From: Lepidurus packardi
Taxonomy: Eukaryota > Arthropoda > Branchiopoda > Notostraca > Triopsidae
NCBI GenBank assembly: GCA_023053545.1
Contig: JAKZAN010000002.1
Location: 8,428,790 to 8,492,789, forward strand
Direction: 5' to 3'
DNA: 64,000 nucleotides
Below are positions 1 to 9,500 of the stretch, piece by piece (position 1 is the first letter of the stretch; each line of letters begins with the position of its first letter). The translations under genes were made by a program, and so were the position numbers. The notes beneath the pieces were generated by a model. It was not told where the DNA came from and searched no databases. It was given only the letters and a program-made list of their open reading frames with translations.

Positions 1-78
1 TGCTTCGGGCACTAATATCGCCTACCAAACTCGGTTAAAGCAAAGGTTAAGTTGACTGTGATCATGGTATAATATTAC

Positions 79-1088
79 CTTGAGATGCGCGTCAGCCACG
101 TCTCGCACATCACAAATTGGCAAAGACGCATTAGGGACAGCTGGTAGGCTCGGCAAGAAAAGTTGCATCAAAATTCCCACGGATGTAGCATCTCTAGCAT
201 TGGAAAGTAAAGCTGGTCCCATAATAGCCACGGGGAGGAGCACAACCAGTTCCAGTTTCTTATCGTTCTCTTGATTTTCAACAAATTCCCAAGCTGCCTT
301 TTCTGCAAGTAGCTTACTTTTAGCATAGGGCATCTGAAAAGGCGAATCTACTGCAGCCCAATCCTCTTCATTATACACGCGTCCTGGCTCTGAATGTGGC
401 TCAACTGTTTAAAAAAAATTAAAAAAGAAATGCAGACGAAATAGAAAAGGAATTAATTAACTAAGCAACTTGGATAATAATTGTACCGTGAACACTAAAG
501 CCAGCGCCTGTGCAAACAACGCGCTGAACTGTTCCTGACTTAGCAGCCGCTTTCAAGATGCACAAAGTTCCGTCCCTTGCCGCTTTAATTAATTCGTCTT
601 CATCCGCAGCGGTATTCATACCTGGCAACGGACTGGCCACGTGCATGATATACTTGCAACCCGCCACGGCTCTAAGATAGAACGGGAAGTTAGGTAATTA
701 CAACAGACCTACTGGGTCGAAGATTTTTTTTTACGCGTCCCAGTTGTCTTCTTTCGATAGATCAGCTTCTACAAGCTCTAACGGATATTTAGCATTGGGA
801 ACCAAGTCTGCCAGGCCGGATAACTTTGTTTCGTCTTTCAAGCTCCTGACCTGGGTGTCATGGAAAAAATCAATAAGAAGTGCAACAAGTTGTTCAAGAT
901 TCAGTTACTGTCCCGCGCACACGATATCCTTCCTCCAAGAGTTTTTTGGCAACATGGGAACCCACATAGCCCGTCACTCCTGTGACTAATATCACTGTTA
1001 GAAAAAGGGAAAAACAAACAACGCTGCGTCAGCAAGCAATAAACATTTTAGCAATTAAGAAATACGTTTACTTACGGTCATCTCCCAT
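79..1088 (-). CDS. Extended short-chain reductase, DFR/cinnamoyl-CoA-reductase-like (5' part; 3' end outside window)
   Basis: NAD(P)-dependent oxidoreductase of the dihydroflavonol-reductase-like extended SDR family; the substrate cannot be told. Exons in gene order: 1088-1076, 994-909, 850-735, 671-487, 404-79, all with GT..AG introns and in frame (242 codons visible). The start is ATG at 1088, giving M-G-D-D-L-I-L-V-T-G-V-T-G-Y-V-G-S, a Rossmann beta-alpha unit with the TGxxGxxG nucleotide-binding loop. The next landmarks are the VEADL segment, 'DAAVAGCKYIMHVASPLP' (typical of the family), and the catalytic Y-A-K-S-K (YxxxK) in exon 5, followed by 'VVLLPVAIMGPAL'. The last visible codons are AHLK, followed by a GTAATA donor at 78, so roughly the C-terminal quarter lies left of the window. 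The first exon is only 13 nt. It once faced the acetyltransferase gene across a short divergent spacer now split by the mobile element. Confidence 0.88.
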
Positions 1089-1399
1089 TGTTGTTTATTC
1101 CTATTAATTGTGTTTTAAAGCCAAGGTCAATGAAGTTAACACGATTTCCGCAGCAAATTATAAAAGAATGGAGCAAAAGCGCCTGAAAAGTGAAAACGAA
1201 AACTTATAAATATATGCTTTTAAATAGGTACTATACCGTATGCTTCTTTTCTTTACTCACTGGTGTCCTTAGTGTTTATCAAAGTCGATAGGAACTGGTT
1301 ACATGGATTTTATGGCCTTGACATTGCTCTTTTCTAGAATCGAGAAGGATGAAAGTCGCAGACTCAGGGTGCCGAGGGTGGGCGGATCTGGAAGGAGGA
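1089..1399. other. Left half of a split divergent promoter region
   Basis: This is non-coding DNA between the reductase start and the left end of the mobile element. Its other half is 14481-14637, directly before the acetyltransferase start. Joined, the two halves make a spacer of about 470 bp between divergent genes, so the element landed inside a shared promoter/5' leader region. I recognise no specific promoter motif. Confidence 0.6.
1396..1399. repeat. Target-site duplication, left copy (AGGA)
   Basis: AGGA directly precedes the TGTTGCG end. The matching copy is at 14481-14484. Four bases can agree by chance, but both copies sit exactly at the ends of the inverted repeats. Confidence 0.75.
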
Positions 1400-1466
1400 T
1401 GTTGCGACCCAAGTAGAGCCTCTACCCGAGTTCGAACTCGGGTAACCCAAGTTCGAACTCGGGTAG
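1400..1466 (+). repeat. Terminal inverted repeat, left (67 bp)
   Basis: The first 15 bp match the right end perfectly and the remainder matches with scattered changes. It contains the perfect 18-bp palindrome CCCGAGTTCGAACTCGGG followed by a second near copy. The same motif is the core of the tandem arrays inside the element, so it is probably a protein-binding site, possibly for the transposase (inference). Confidence 0.85.
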
Positions 1467-1947
1467 CAATATTTGACACTAAAGTTCTCCACACCTACAC
1501 AGTTTTTGCAAGTGAAATTAACAATACCGTTTATTGCTTTAGTTATCTTTAATTTGGCATTATTACCTTGGCAGTAATTTCACAACTTATTTAAATATGT
1601 ATCTTCGAAGTTTACATGACAAGTTTTGTTTACAGTGGAGTGTAGACTACTTTACTTGGAGGCGTTGCATGTAGGAGGGGCTACTTAGAACTGCAGTTTA
1701 CGCCACTTGTGTCGACTTTCATCACTAAAGAGTAGAGTTGTGCTTGTCACTCCTCAATTTATATGTATCATTATTTTTATTATTGTTTTTGGGGTACAGT
1801 ACTTGAAAAGTTTGTTGGTAACTAATGTTCACTCATATAATAACAGTAGCTCAAACGTATAGCATGCAGAAGTTGGATATCCAGGTATGGTTATTATAAT
1901 AATAATATTGAATTACAAGTTGGAATTTATGATTCACTATACCCTAC
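1467..1947. other. Non-coding stretch inside the mobile element
   Basis: This is AT-rich DNA between the left terminal repeat and the 3' end of the envelope-like pseudogene. I see no coding exon, no second element and no repeat. A long terminal repeat might be expected here if the envelope-like gene came from a separate retroelement insertion; I do not recognise one. Confidence 0.5.
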
Positions 1948-3839
1948 TTATTTATCATCAACATCAAGTAAGGTTTGCCAGAGACGAAGACTTCGTCTCT
2001 GGCAAACCTTACTTGATGTTCGAAGTAGTTCAATTTGTTTTCTTGTCAGCCATCTAAGCCTCAAAAACATATAGATGATGGCAGGGAGGGCAAATACTGT
2101 GGCGGCAGTAATCACAACAGCCCAACAGTATAGTAAAAATTGGGTCAAGAAGCTTTGGGTCAGACAGACATACGAAATTTCGTCACTCAGATTATTAAAA
2201 ATAGGTTTTGAATCTTGAACTGCTTTTTCGAACAACTTGTATCTGATTTCCCAATTTGGGTCTAATGTACTTTTTTTCTGTAGGTCTTCCATAATGTCTT
2301 TGGTAATTTGCGTTAATCCTTGATGATTTGGTTTTGGGAGTTGCACAACAGGATATGGTAAGTTAAAATCTAAATCGGAAAAGATATTTTTTACGTCTAT
2401 AGTGCTGGTGTGGATTGTATAATTATTAAGTTTTTCCAAGTTTGCCGGAAAGGTCCATCACCCGGAGTGAGCTGAGCAGCCATCCGGTAGTTCTAAGATG
2501 CCCACATCATTTAGCTGGACACTGGAACTCTTGCTGTAGGCTTCTGGACGTCGTCTTCTGGGCAAGATATTGTAAGTTGCATTGGTTGAGGTATTGAATA
2601 GATCCATTTTTTTTTCCCAAGGTAATGACGCCATGGCCTGCCGTCTATTCGGACTGTCTTTTTGCACAATTCCGCAATCAAGACAGTATCATTAAAGAAC
2701 GCAGCATACAAGCAAGAGCGCCCATGGATGCCACGCGTGAGGGCTTTACTGGTGGAGCAAATCTTCGCTGATCCTGTTGTACAAGTTTCTGCCAATTCTG
2801 AGGAAGTATAATTCAACATACTACTGTCTGTCGCTTGTTAAGCCGAGATAATCGTATTGTGTCTCATAGACAACTGAGAAATTCCCTCCAGGTAAAAAAG
2901 TCGGTAGAGTTATTAGTTGATAAAGATCAAGTGTAGTACTTAAATCTTGTAGTGGTATGTCCACGAAGATTTTCAGTGTGCCTTGGAGTGTTGCTGCTGA
3001 ACGCACCCGGAATTCCTGATAATGGGTCCACATGTTCCCTGGTTCTGCCGCCTTTGTTACGACCCAGTTGCGGGATAGGTAGCGGCTTACTTCTTGAAGA
3101 ATTTGCCATAGCTCTGTTGGAGGAATTATGTTTGGTGAAAGTCGTCCTGACGCTATTGTTGACAAGCCCGTGTTCATGTTATTAACGTTTTGGTGTAACC
3201 AAAGTATAATGGTACCAAGGGTATGATAAGCGTTGTCCAATTTTCGAGCAAAATTCCACGTAAACGCATAAAAATCTCCAAATTCTGCAATCACAGCTTC
3301 GAGGTCTTCAACACTACTGGCAAGGCTACTCACTGCTTTCGTAATTTTTGAAATAGCGTCCACATTTTTCCGGACCTGCAGGTACGTGCCGTTTAGTAAT
3401 GTAGCCTGTTGTTCTTCTAAATGATACAGCATTCTATTGTCCTTTGTTATCCTGCTGAATTTTCGGTTAATGTCTTCTAGATCTTTGCTGCTAAGGGTGC
3501 CAAAAAGCCAGCGCAAGACTTCACCTCCACCGTTAAGGATTCCCCGTTTTTGCCTCGGAATTAAGTTGGGGGTTGAATCTTCGTATGAAATGGCCTTCAT
3601 TAGTGTCTCTTAGGTATCTCAATGTTAGGTGTCTCAAGGTACTGTTAATGGCGTCCAGTTCAATTTTGATTTGTCTATTTTCGTCGTTTCGTTTTGTTTG
3701 CATTTCTTTGATGAATTTTAGCATTGCGGTGTCGAGTTTCTCTATGCTACGTTGGCGACTGTCTGTGAAGGTCAGATGTTTGATTTGCGTTCTGTTGTTT
3801 TGCGCAGAGAAAGGGCTTTTTCTACACAATACCGAACTT
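1948..3839 (-). pseudogene. Baculovirus-F / errantivirus-type envelope glycoprotein remnant, frame-disrupted
   Basis: Class I fusion glycoprotein remnant, read on the minus strand. Recognisable parts in order: a charged helical stretch (about 3830-3560); a dibasic furin-type site R-Q-K-R (about 3544-3555) directly before a glycine-rich fusion-peptide-like start; a long heptad-rich helix; a Cys-containing segment with a G-K-x-x-W pattern (about 2810-2540); the family-like 'GILELPDGC' (near 2480); and a C-terminal hydrophobic membrane segment with a basic tail, ending at the stop at 1948. At least four breaks interrupt it: a frame change near 3560, an in-frame stop plus frame change at 2821, a frame change near 2540 and a stop at 2458. 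The N-terminal subunit expected upstream of the cleavage site is mostly missing, because the reading runs straight into the tandem array at 3840. It is therefore an inactive fossil. Its presence inside a DNA transposon is the unusual point. Confidence 0.75.
1960..2020. repeat. Perfect 61-bp hairpin palindrome (30-bp arms, 1-bp centre)
   Basis: Bases 1960-1989 are the exact reverse complement of 1991-2020, with a single A at 1990 between them. It lies at the C-terminal end of the envelope-like remnant, so the last codons before the stop come from the second arm. It looks like a fold-back copying event, and the DNA or RNA could form a very stable stem. Confidence 0.9.
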
Positions 3840-3840
3840 A

Positions 3841-4905
3841 GGCTCCCCAAGTTCGAACTCGGGTAACCCGAGTTCGAACTCGGGGAGCCCAAGTTCAAGA
3901 AATCCCCATAAGCGTCCTATTTTGAGAGAGTTTTTATAAGATTTAATAGCATACTTAACCTGTTGATGTAATAAATTAAGTGGTTTATCTTTGTGCTGTG
4001 AACGTGCTATGAGAAGGGGCTTTTTCTACACAATACCGAACTCGGGTTCCCAAAAGTTAGAACTCTATCGGTAATAGCCCTATATTGTTCAAGAATTGAG
4101 ACAATATTGTAAAATTTGATTGAATAAAAATCTTGCTTATGATTTTAAAAAGTTTGAGAGACCTTTCGTAAAATTGTATAAAATAATAAGCTTGTTGATG
4201 TAATAAATTAAGTGGTTTCTCTTTTTGTCGTGAACTAGCTGTGAATAGTCCTTTCTCTACGCAATACTGAACTTGGGCTCCCCAAGTTCGAACTCGGGTA
4301 ACCCGAGTTCGAACTCGGGGAGCCCAAGTTCAAGAAATCCCCATAAGCGTCCTATTTTGGGAGAGTTTTTATAAGATTTAATAGCACACTAAACCAGTTG
4401 ATGTAATAAATTAAGTGGTTTCTCTTTTTGTCGTGAACTAGCTGTGAATAGTCCTTTCTCTACGCAATACTGAACTTGGGTTCCCCAAGTTCGAACTCGG
4501 GTAACCCGAGTTCGAACTCGGGGAGCCCAAGTTCAAGAAATCCCCATAAGCGTCCTATTTTGAGAGAGTTTTTATAAGATTTAATAGCACACTTAACCTG
4601 TTGATGTAATAAATTAAGTGGTTTCTCTTTTTGTCGTGAACTAGCTGTGAATAGTCCTTTCTCTACGCAATACTGAACTTGGGCTTCCCAAGTTCGAACT
4701 CGGGTAACCCGAGTTCGAACTCGGGGAGCCCAAGTTCAAGAAATCCCCATAAGCGTCCTATTTTGAGAGAGTTTTTATAAGATTTAATAGCACACTTAAC
4801 CTGTTGATGTAATAAATTAAGTGGTTTATCTTTGTGCTGTGAACATGCTATGAGAAAGGGCTTTTTCTACACAATACCGAACTCAGGTTCCCAACTTTGA
4901 ACTCT
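3841..4905 (+). repeat. Tandem array of about 203-bp units with double palindrome core (left array)
   Basis: Clean units have their core at 4284, 4487 and 4690 (exact 203-bp spacing), with further cores at 3849 and degenerate ones near 4040 and 4885. Each core is two head-to-tail copies of the palindrome CCCGAGTTCGAACTCGGG or its CCCAAGTTCG variant, joined by TAA or GAG. After the core comes a conserved spacer containing 'AAATCCCCATAAGCGTCC' and 'TTGATGTAATAAATTAAG'. The core motif is the same as in the terminal repeats. The array forms the outer part of the left inverted-repeat arm. Confidence 0.9.
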
Positions 4906-6274
4906 ATCGGTTGCCCTATGTTCAAGAATTGCCTGCAAATGTCTTTTTTTAATATAATGGTGCAATATACACCAAATGTGTGTATATTTTCAAAAGTTTG
5001 GTTCACTCGGGTATGTTCACTAAATGGAATGCCTATATTTATTAAAATTTCAATTGAACTTATGTAGCAGACAAAGCAAATAAATGCTTAGCATCGAAAT
5101 TGAAAATATAATATTCGTATATGTGATGTAAAGGGAAGGGAAGTTAAGGGGATTCGTAAATGTGAAGAGTGCGCAGTGCATTTAAGGACAAGGATTTCCC
5201 CTATTGGTCGGAATATAACAATATAAGTACAGTCTATATATTCAATATAAGTACTTGGGATGACCGTATTCCACTTCTCATTTTACTGTGGTCTTACTAA
5301 GAGCGCGAAGCTTGTTTACCATGGAAGGTATATCCTCCCATCTCCTGTGAAGGCGTTTGCTACCAATTTCGTTTTTTCTTTTCTTACAGGAAAATGCAAT
5401 TTAATTGATAATTGTGAAGAGTGTCTTGGTGATGGCGACTGTGCCTTCATGGTTGGACCCAACGACGGGGACATCGTCTGTTTCAACGAAGATACGGGGC
5501 ACCCGCTGGCACCCTACTATGCTCGTATTGAGCATTGCGGTATAGTAATACATTTTCTTTTAATAGAATATGCTAAATTCGATTCTTTAGATGAAAGTAC
5601 CTACATTCGAGTGGCTACAAGCCTCGTCGTTCTTGCAGTTTGTGTAATTTGCGTACTTGGAGTTATGGTTTACTGGTACGCTCTGAAATGCTTTAATTAC
5701 AAAACTTTATCCTAATGATTTGTCGTTATAGTAAACGACGGCGTAATCGACGGAATGAAATAGTATAGGAAAATTACTCATGCTTTTGATCCTCTTCATG
5801 CTTTTGTGTTTCCGGTTTTTGTAATCCAGTTTACGATTTGTAGTTTAATCGGACATTGTATGCTTTTGATTTTTTCAATGGTTTTTATTGTGCTTTTATC
5901 ATATTTTGTGATTTTTTTCAATTTGTATGTCTAAAAACTTTGAATACATAAGTTAACCTTGTTTTTATCTATCTTGTCTGTTTGGTGAAATGTTTTAACA
6001 ATTTACGCAGCTCCTTTTCCGAAATAAATTTTCCGTTTATTTACTCTTTTCGTTACCTCCTGCCAACACAAATTTTACACGTTTTCCGAAGGTTTTGTCT
6101 TCGAAAGGCTTGGAAAGATACGGTCCGAAAGGGTTGGAAAGCTATGCTATATCGGTTCTTCCGTCCCCCAGCAACCATCGTCGCATCCCAGCACTCAACC
6201 ATCGTCGTTCTGATTTGAGGTCACACAGTGCAAACATTGTCGGCTTTTCAAAATTTAGTTTTAGTCGCTGTTTC
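3897..6274 (+). repeat. Internal 2.37-kb inverted repeat, left arm
   Basis: Every base x here pairs with base 17562-x in 11288-13665. No insertion or deletion was found across the arm, and I saw a difference only at the outer edge (3902/13660). The outer end lies in the middle of a tandem unit; the inner end is in the last codons of the transposase. The arm holds the tandem array, the PSI/TM gene and about 560 bp of unassigned DNA. Such identity means recent duplication or ongoing gene conversion, unless it is an assembly artefact. Confidence 0.92.
5260..5715 (+). CDS. Small PSI-like Cys-rich, single-pass membrane protein (left-arm copy)
   Basis: The open frame carries a short cysteine module, 'GKCNLIDNCEECLGDGDC' followed by another Cys about 14 residues on, resembling a plexin/semaphorin/integrin (PSI) knot. 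Then comes one strong membrane helix ('VATSLVVLAVCVICVLGVMV') and a short tail. Splicing is likely. A GTATAT donor at 5328 and a TTCTTACAG acceptor ending at 5389 would join ATG-GAA-G (ATG at 5321, in an ACCATGG context) to the Cys module in frame. A 36-nt intron is also possible between GAGCATTGCG and AATATGC (about 5539-5574). No signal peptide is visible, so an upstream exon may be missing. It looks like a fragment of a host surface gene captured by the element. The function is unknown. An identical mirror copy lies at 11847-12302. Confidence 0.55.
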   Translation: MTVFHFSFYCGLTKSAKLVYHGRYILPSPVKAFATNFVFSFLTGKCNLIDNCEECLGDGDCAFMVGPNDGDIVCFNEDTGHPLAPYYARIEHCGIVIHFLLIEYAKFDSLDESTYIRVATSLVVLAVCVICVLGVMVYWYALKCFNYKTLS

Positions 6275-6529
6275 CAGAAGTTCTTTTAAAATTGCAAGCG
6301 AAGAGCGATTTCGCTCGCCAATTTTGAAGACCGATTTTTAGCTCTGGGCGCAAGTACAGCTCGTCTGACCTGCTGCGTGTGTGCTTCGGTTGTGTTGTGT
6401 TGAGTGTTGCTCTTGCCTCTATATTAATGTGATAGTGAGATTAAATTTGTATTTAAGTTGTTGTCCTTTCTTTGTTAGTTATCATGTTGCTTGCAGTTTG
6501 CTAATTCTGCTCCTTACATTAAGTTTAAA
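5716..6529. promoter_or_regulatory. 5' flank of the transposase gene
   Basis: No coding exon is recognisable here. 5716-6274 is the inner part of the left arm and is repeated upside down after the transposase gene. 6275-6529 is unique and must hold the promoter and leader of the transposase. It includes an imperfect hairpin around 6287-6327 (AAAATTG.. / ..CCAATTTT). A pyrimidine-poor TTGCAG just before 6497 could be an acceptor for an untranslated first exon. Confidence 0.35.
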
Positions 6530-9500
6530 ATGCAGGGTCTTGGTCCTGTGGATCGCGAGAAATTTGATTTAGTGGTACGACAAAAAGCCAGAGTTCGCAA
6601 CTCGGTGATTATCACCAATGAGAAATATCAGAAGATTCTTGCCGAATTGCACAAACAAAAAGAAGGGGCGACGTTAAGTAATGAAATAAGTAGAAAATTT
6701 ATTTTGCAAACTGACGAAAGCGGTGAGGAATACGTTGCGTGCTTTACTGAGCCGTCCCAAAGTATGGCAAAAGGGTACGCGCGTCAACCTTTCAAGCGCG
6801 TCGTCCGGGCTGAAGAAATGTACGATTACATCAAGAAGGTGCACGAAAATGACACGAATCATACGTCACCTAGGGCGGCGTTTCATTATGTAAGTTAATT
6901 AAGCAATATATCAAGCTTACCATACTATAACATTGTTTTAGGTGCAAGCGTATTACTATGGAGTAACCCGTTTTTTAGTTGAAGAATATACCCAAATGTG
7001 CCCGTACTGTGCAACCAAAAAAGTCCAAACAAATGCAACTCCCATGAGGCACGTGGTTGCCAGTGATGTCATGTCACAAGGACAGGTAAGTGGTCCTGAG
7101 AAGATACGGGGAAAAGCTTACAGATTTTACTTTTCTTTGGTAGCTCGATCTGGTCCTTCTGCCGAAGAAGTCGGTTGTCGACGGGTATCGCTACATAGCC
7201 CAGTATGTAGACTTGGCGTCCCGTTTCCATATTCTATGGCCAATGCGCAAAAAAAATGGGACGGAAATCTATGAAGGCTTACTGAGATACGTGTTCAGCG
7301 TGTTTGGACCCCCAAAAAGGCTCCAGACAGATAATGGAACTGAATTTCGGGATCAAGTAATACTGTTAACATGAACATGAACGGATACCAAAGGAAGATT
7401 AATATTATTTCACAGGCGTTGGCAGCGGGCTTAAGTAATTGGCCAATACAACATATCTTTGGAAGGGTACGACATCCCCAAAGCCAAGGAGTAGTTGAGC
7501 GGGCCAACGCTGAGCTGAAGAAATTGCTTCGTAACCGCACGCTGACCGACAAGCAACAAAGAACCTGGCTCTACTGGCTGCCAGTAGTTCAGTGTAATAT
7601 TCTTTTGATTAAACAATGAGGGATTTGGGTTTGTAATGGAATAATGTTGTATTTTATTTTCAGATCAAATGAATACGAGAAGATCACAACCCATTGGCCA
7701 ACTATCTTCATTCGCGGTCATGTTTGGGAAAGCTCCGGTACCTTATGGAAGACCGGAACTAAACCCAACACCAGCTGCTGATTATACCACTACGGAACTG
7801 CCATTGGGTCCTGATTCAGAAGATAGCGAGGAAGACGGATCAGAACCTCTTCCTACTCTGTCAGCGGACTTCATTTTTCTAGATACCCTTGATGCTGTAA
7901 GTTTCTTCCAATGATGATGTTGTTCCTTCCAATGTTCCTGAGCTATCCCTTGAAAAATTATCTGTTTCGACTCAGGAATTGGAACCTGAAGAGGACCCTT
8001 TTGCGCTAGCTTCCACGTCAACTGCCAATCCGGTCATCGAAGCCTACTGCGGTGGAGATGTGGTATGCCTGAAATCGCCGACTCAGGAGTTAATGGAACC
8101 TGAAGAGGACCCTTTTGCGCTAGCTTCCACGTCAACTGCCAATCCGGTCATCGAAGCCTACTGCGGTAGAAGTGGTGTGATCTGCACGGATGTTGAAGTC
8201 GCTGAAACGGACTCAGAGGTACTACCTGCGTGCACTTTTCCACCAAGAAAAAAAAAATTACTGCCATGGTTCATCATATTTAATTTTTTTATGTATTTTT
8301 ATTTTAGCTTGACGGTGTTGCACCACTAAACGAGGATCGTCTGGCCATCTTCCGCTTTGTCCGCAGCCAAGCGGCAGCAGCATTATCCCATAGCCATGAA
8401 ACTATGAATCAAAAGGCTGGGTTAAATCCGTGCAAACGCACAACCAAGCTAGAAGTAGGGAACCACGTTACCGTGTTAATTCCCACCAAAGACCGGACAA
8501 GCTTGGAGAGCAGCCGCCTTCCAGGTATAGTCATCAGAGTGAGCGGTGATACATACCGAACCTACACCGTCCAGTCGTTCCACGGGGTACTTCGGGAGTC
8601 ATATACGGAAAATCACTTAGAGCTTTATGAACAGAAATTTAAGCAACTCTACCATTGTAAAAGTTACGAAGTTATACCGCTAAGGACGGCGGTTCGACTT
8701 TTTTACGGCGGTAAAAGCAAAGTAGACATTTGCGAGTGTAAAAGTGATTGTGAAACTAAGCGGTGCAGGTGTAACCGAACGTTAAAAAATTGCACATCGG
8801 CTTGTCATGGTGGAAGGTACTGCCAAAACCAGGCGCTTTCTGAAACAAGTATGGCAGTTACACAATTATACTTTCAAGCTCTGAGGTTTAAAGTAAACGA
8901 AGTGATCGGCTCCGCATATAACCTTGCTGGTAATTTCTTCACTTTGTTTTGGGGCGAAGAGGGTAAGGTTTTGTTTTTCTTTTAGGAGATGTGAACTCTG
9001 ACGATTCGAACGACTATTGCAAACCTGAATATCACGAACCGTACAGATCCATTCCGGTAGATGAAATGCAGGTGTTGTCGGAGCAAGGACTACAATATCG
9101 TTTGAAAGTCTCTGAAGACCATTTTTGGGATCAAGCTGGTAAGCACATAAATTATTTAAGAGAGATACAAGGCTTAAAGTCCCGACTTATTTATTTATGA
9201 TCCAGATGCGACTTCTTGTAGCTGCCGTAAGATGTGTTTGAAAAAATTTTGCAAGTGCATGCAGGCCTCACGGAGATGTACCGAACTTTGCCATGGCGAA
9301 CAAGCTTGCAACAATGCCGAAGCACGAGAATTAAGTGAGTTGCAAATGAATATAACAATGTCAAACTTATTCTGCGGTACAGAACATCAAGCAAAAAAAT
9401 CTTCGAATGGGTGTGACTGCATTGAAGACTGCGATGTGGCAGAAGATTGTTCCTGTCGAGCATTCTGTGATATGGAATGCACTTGCAGCAAGAACTGTTC

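Noticed and set aside
4284-4330. AGTTCGAAC core resembles a tRNA B box (GGTTCGANTCC)
   Set aside because: No A box at the right distance and no cloverleaf. The motif is explained by the palindrome shared with the element ends.
3841-4905. Array of repeats resembling a CRISPR array
   Set aside because: Units are about 203 bp, the spacers between cores are conserved rather than unique, and the context is an animal transposon.
5982-6218. Open frame of 78 codons in the inverted-repeat arm (mirror copy 11344-11580)
   Set aside because: No domain, no signal peptide, low-complexity composition. It is open in both copies only because the arms are identical.
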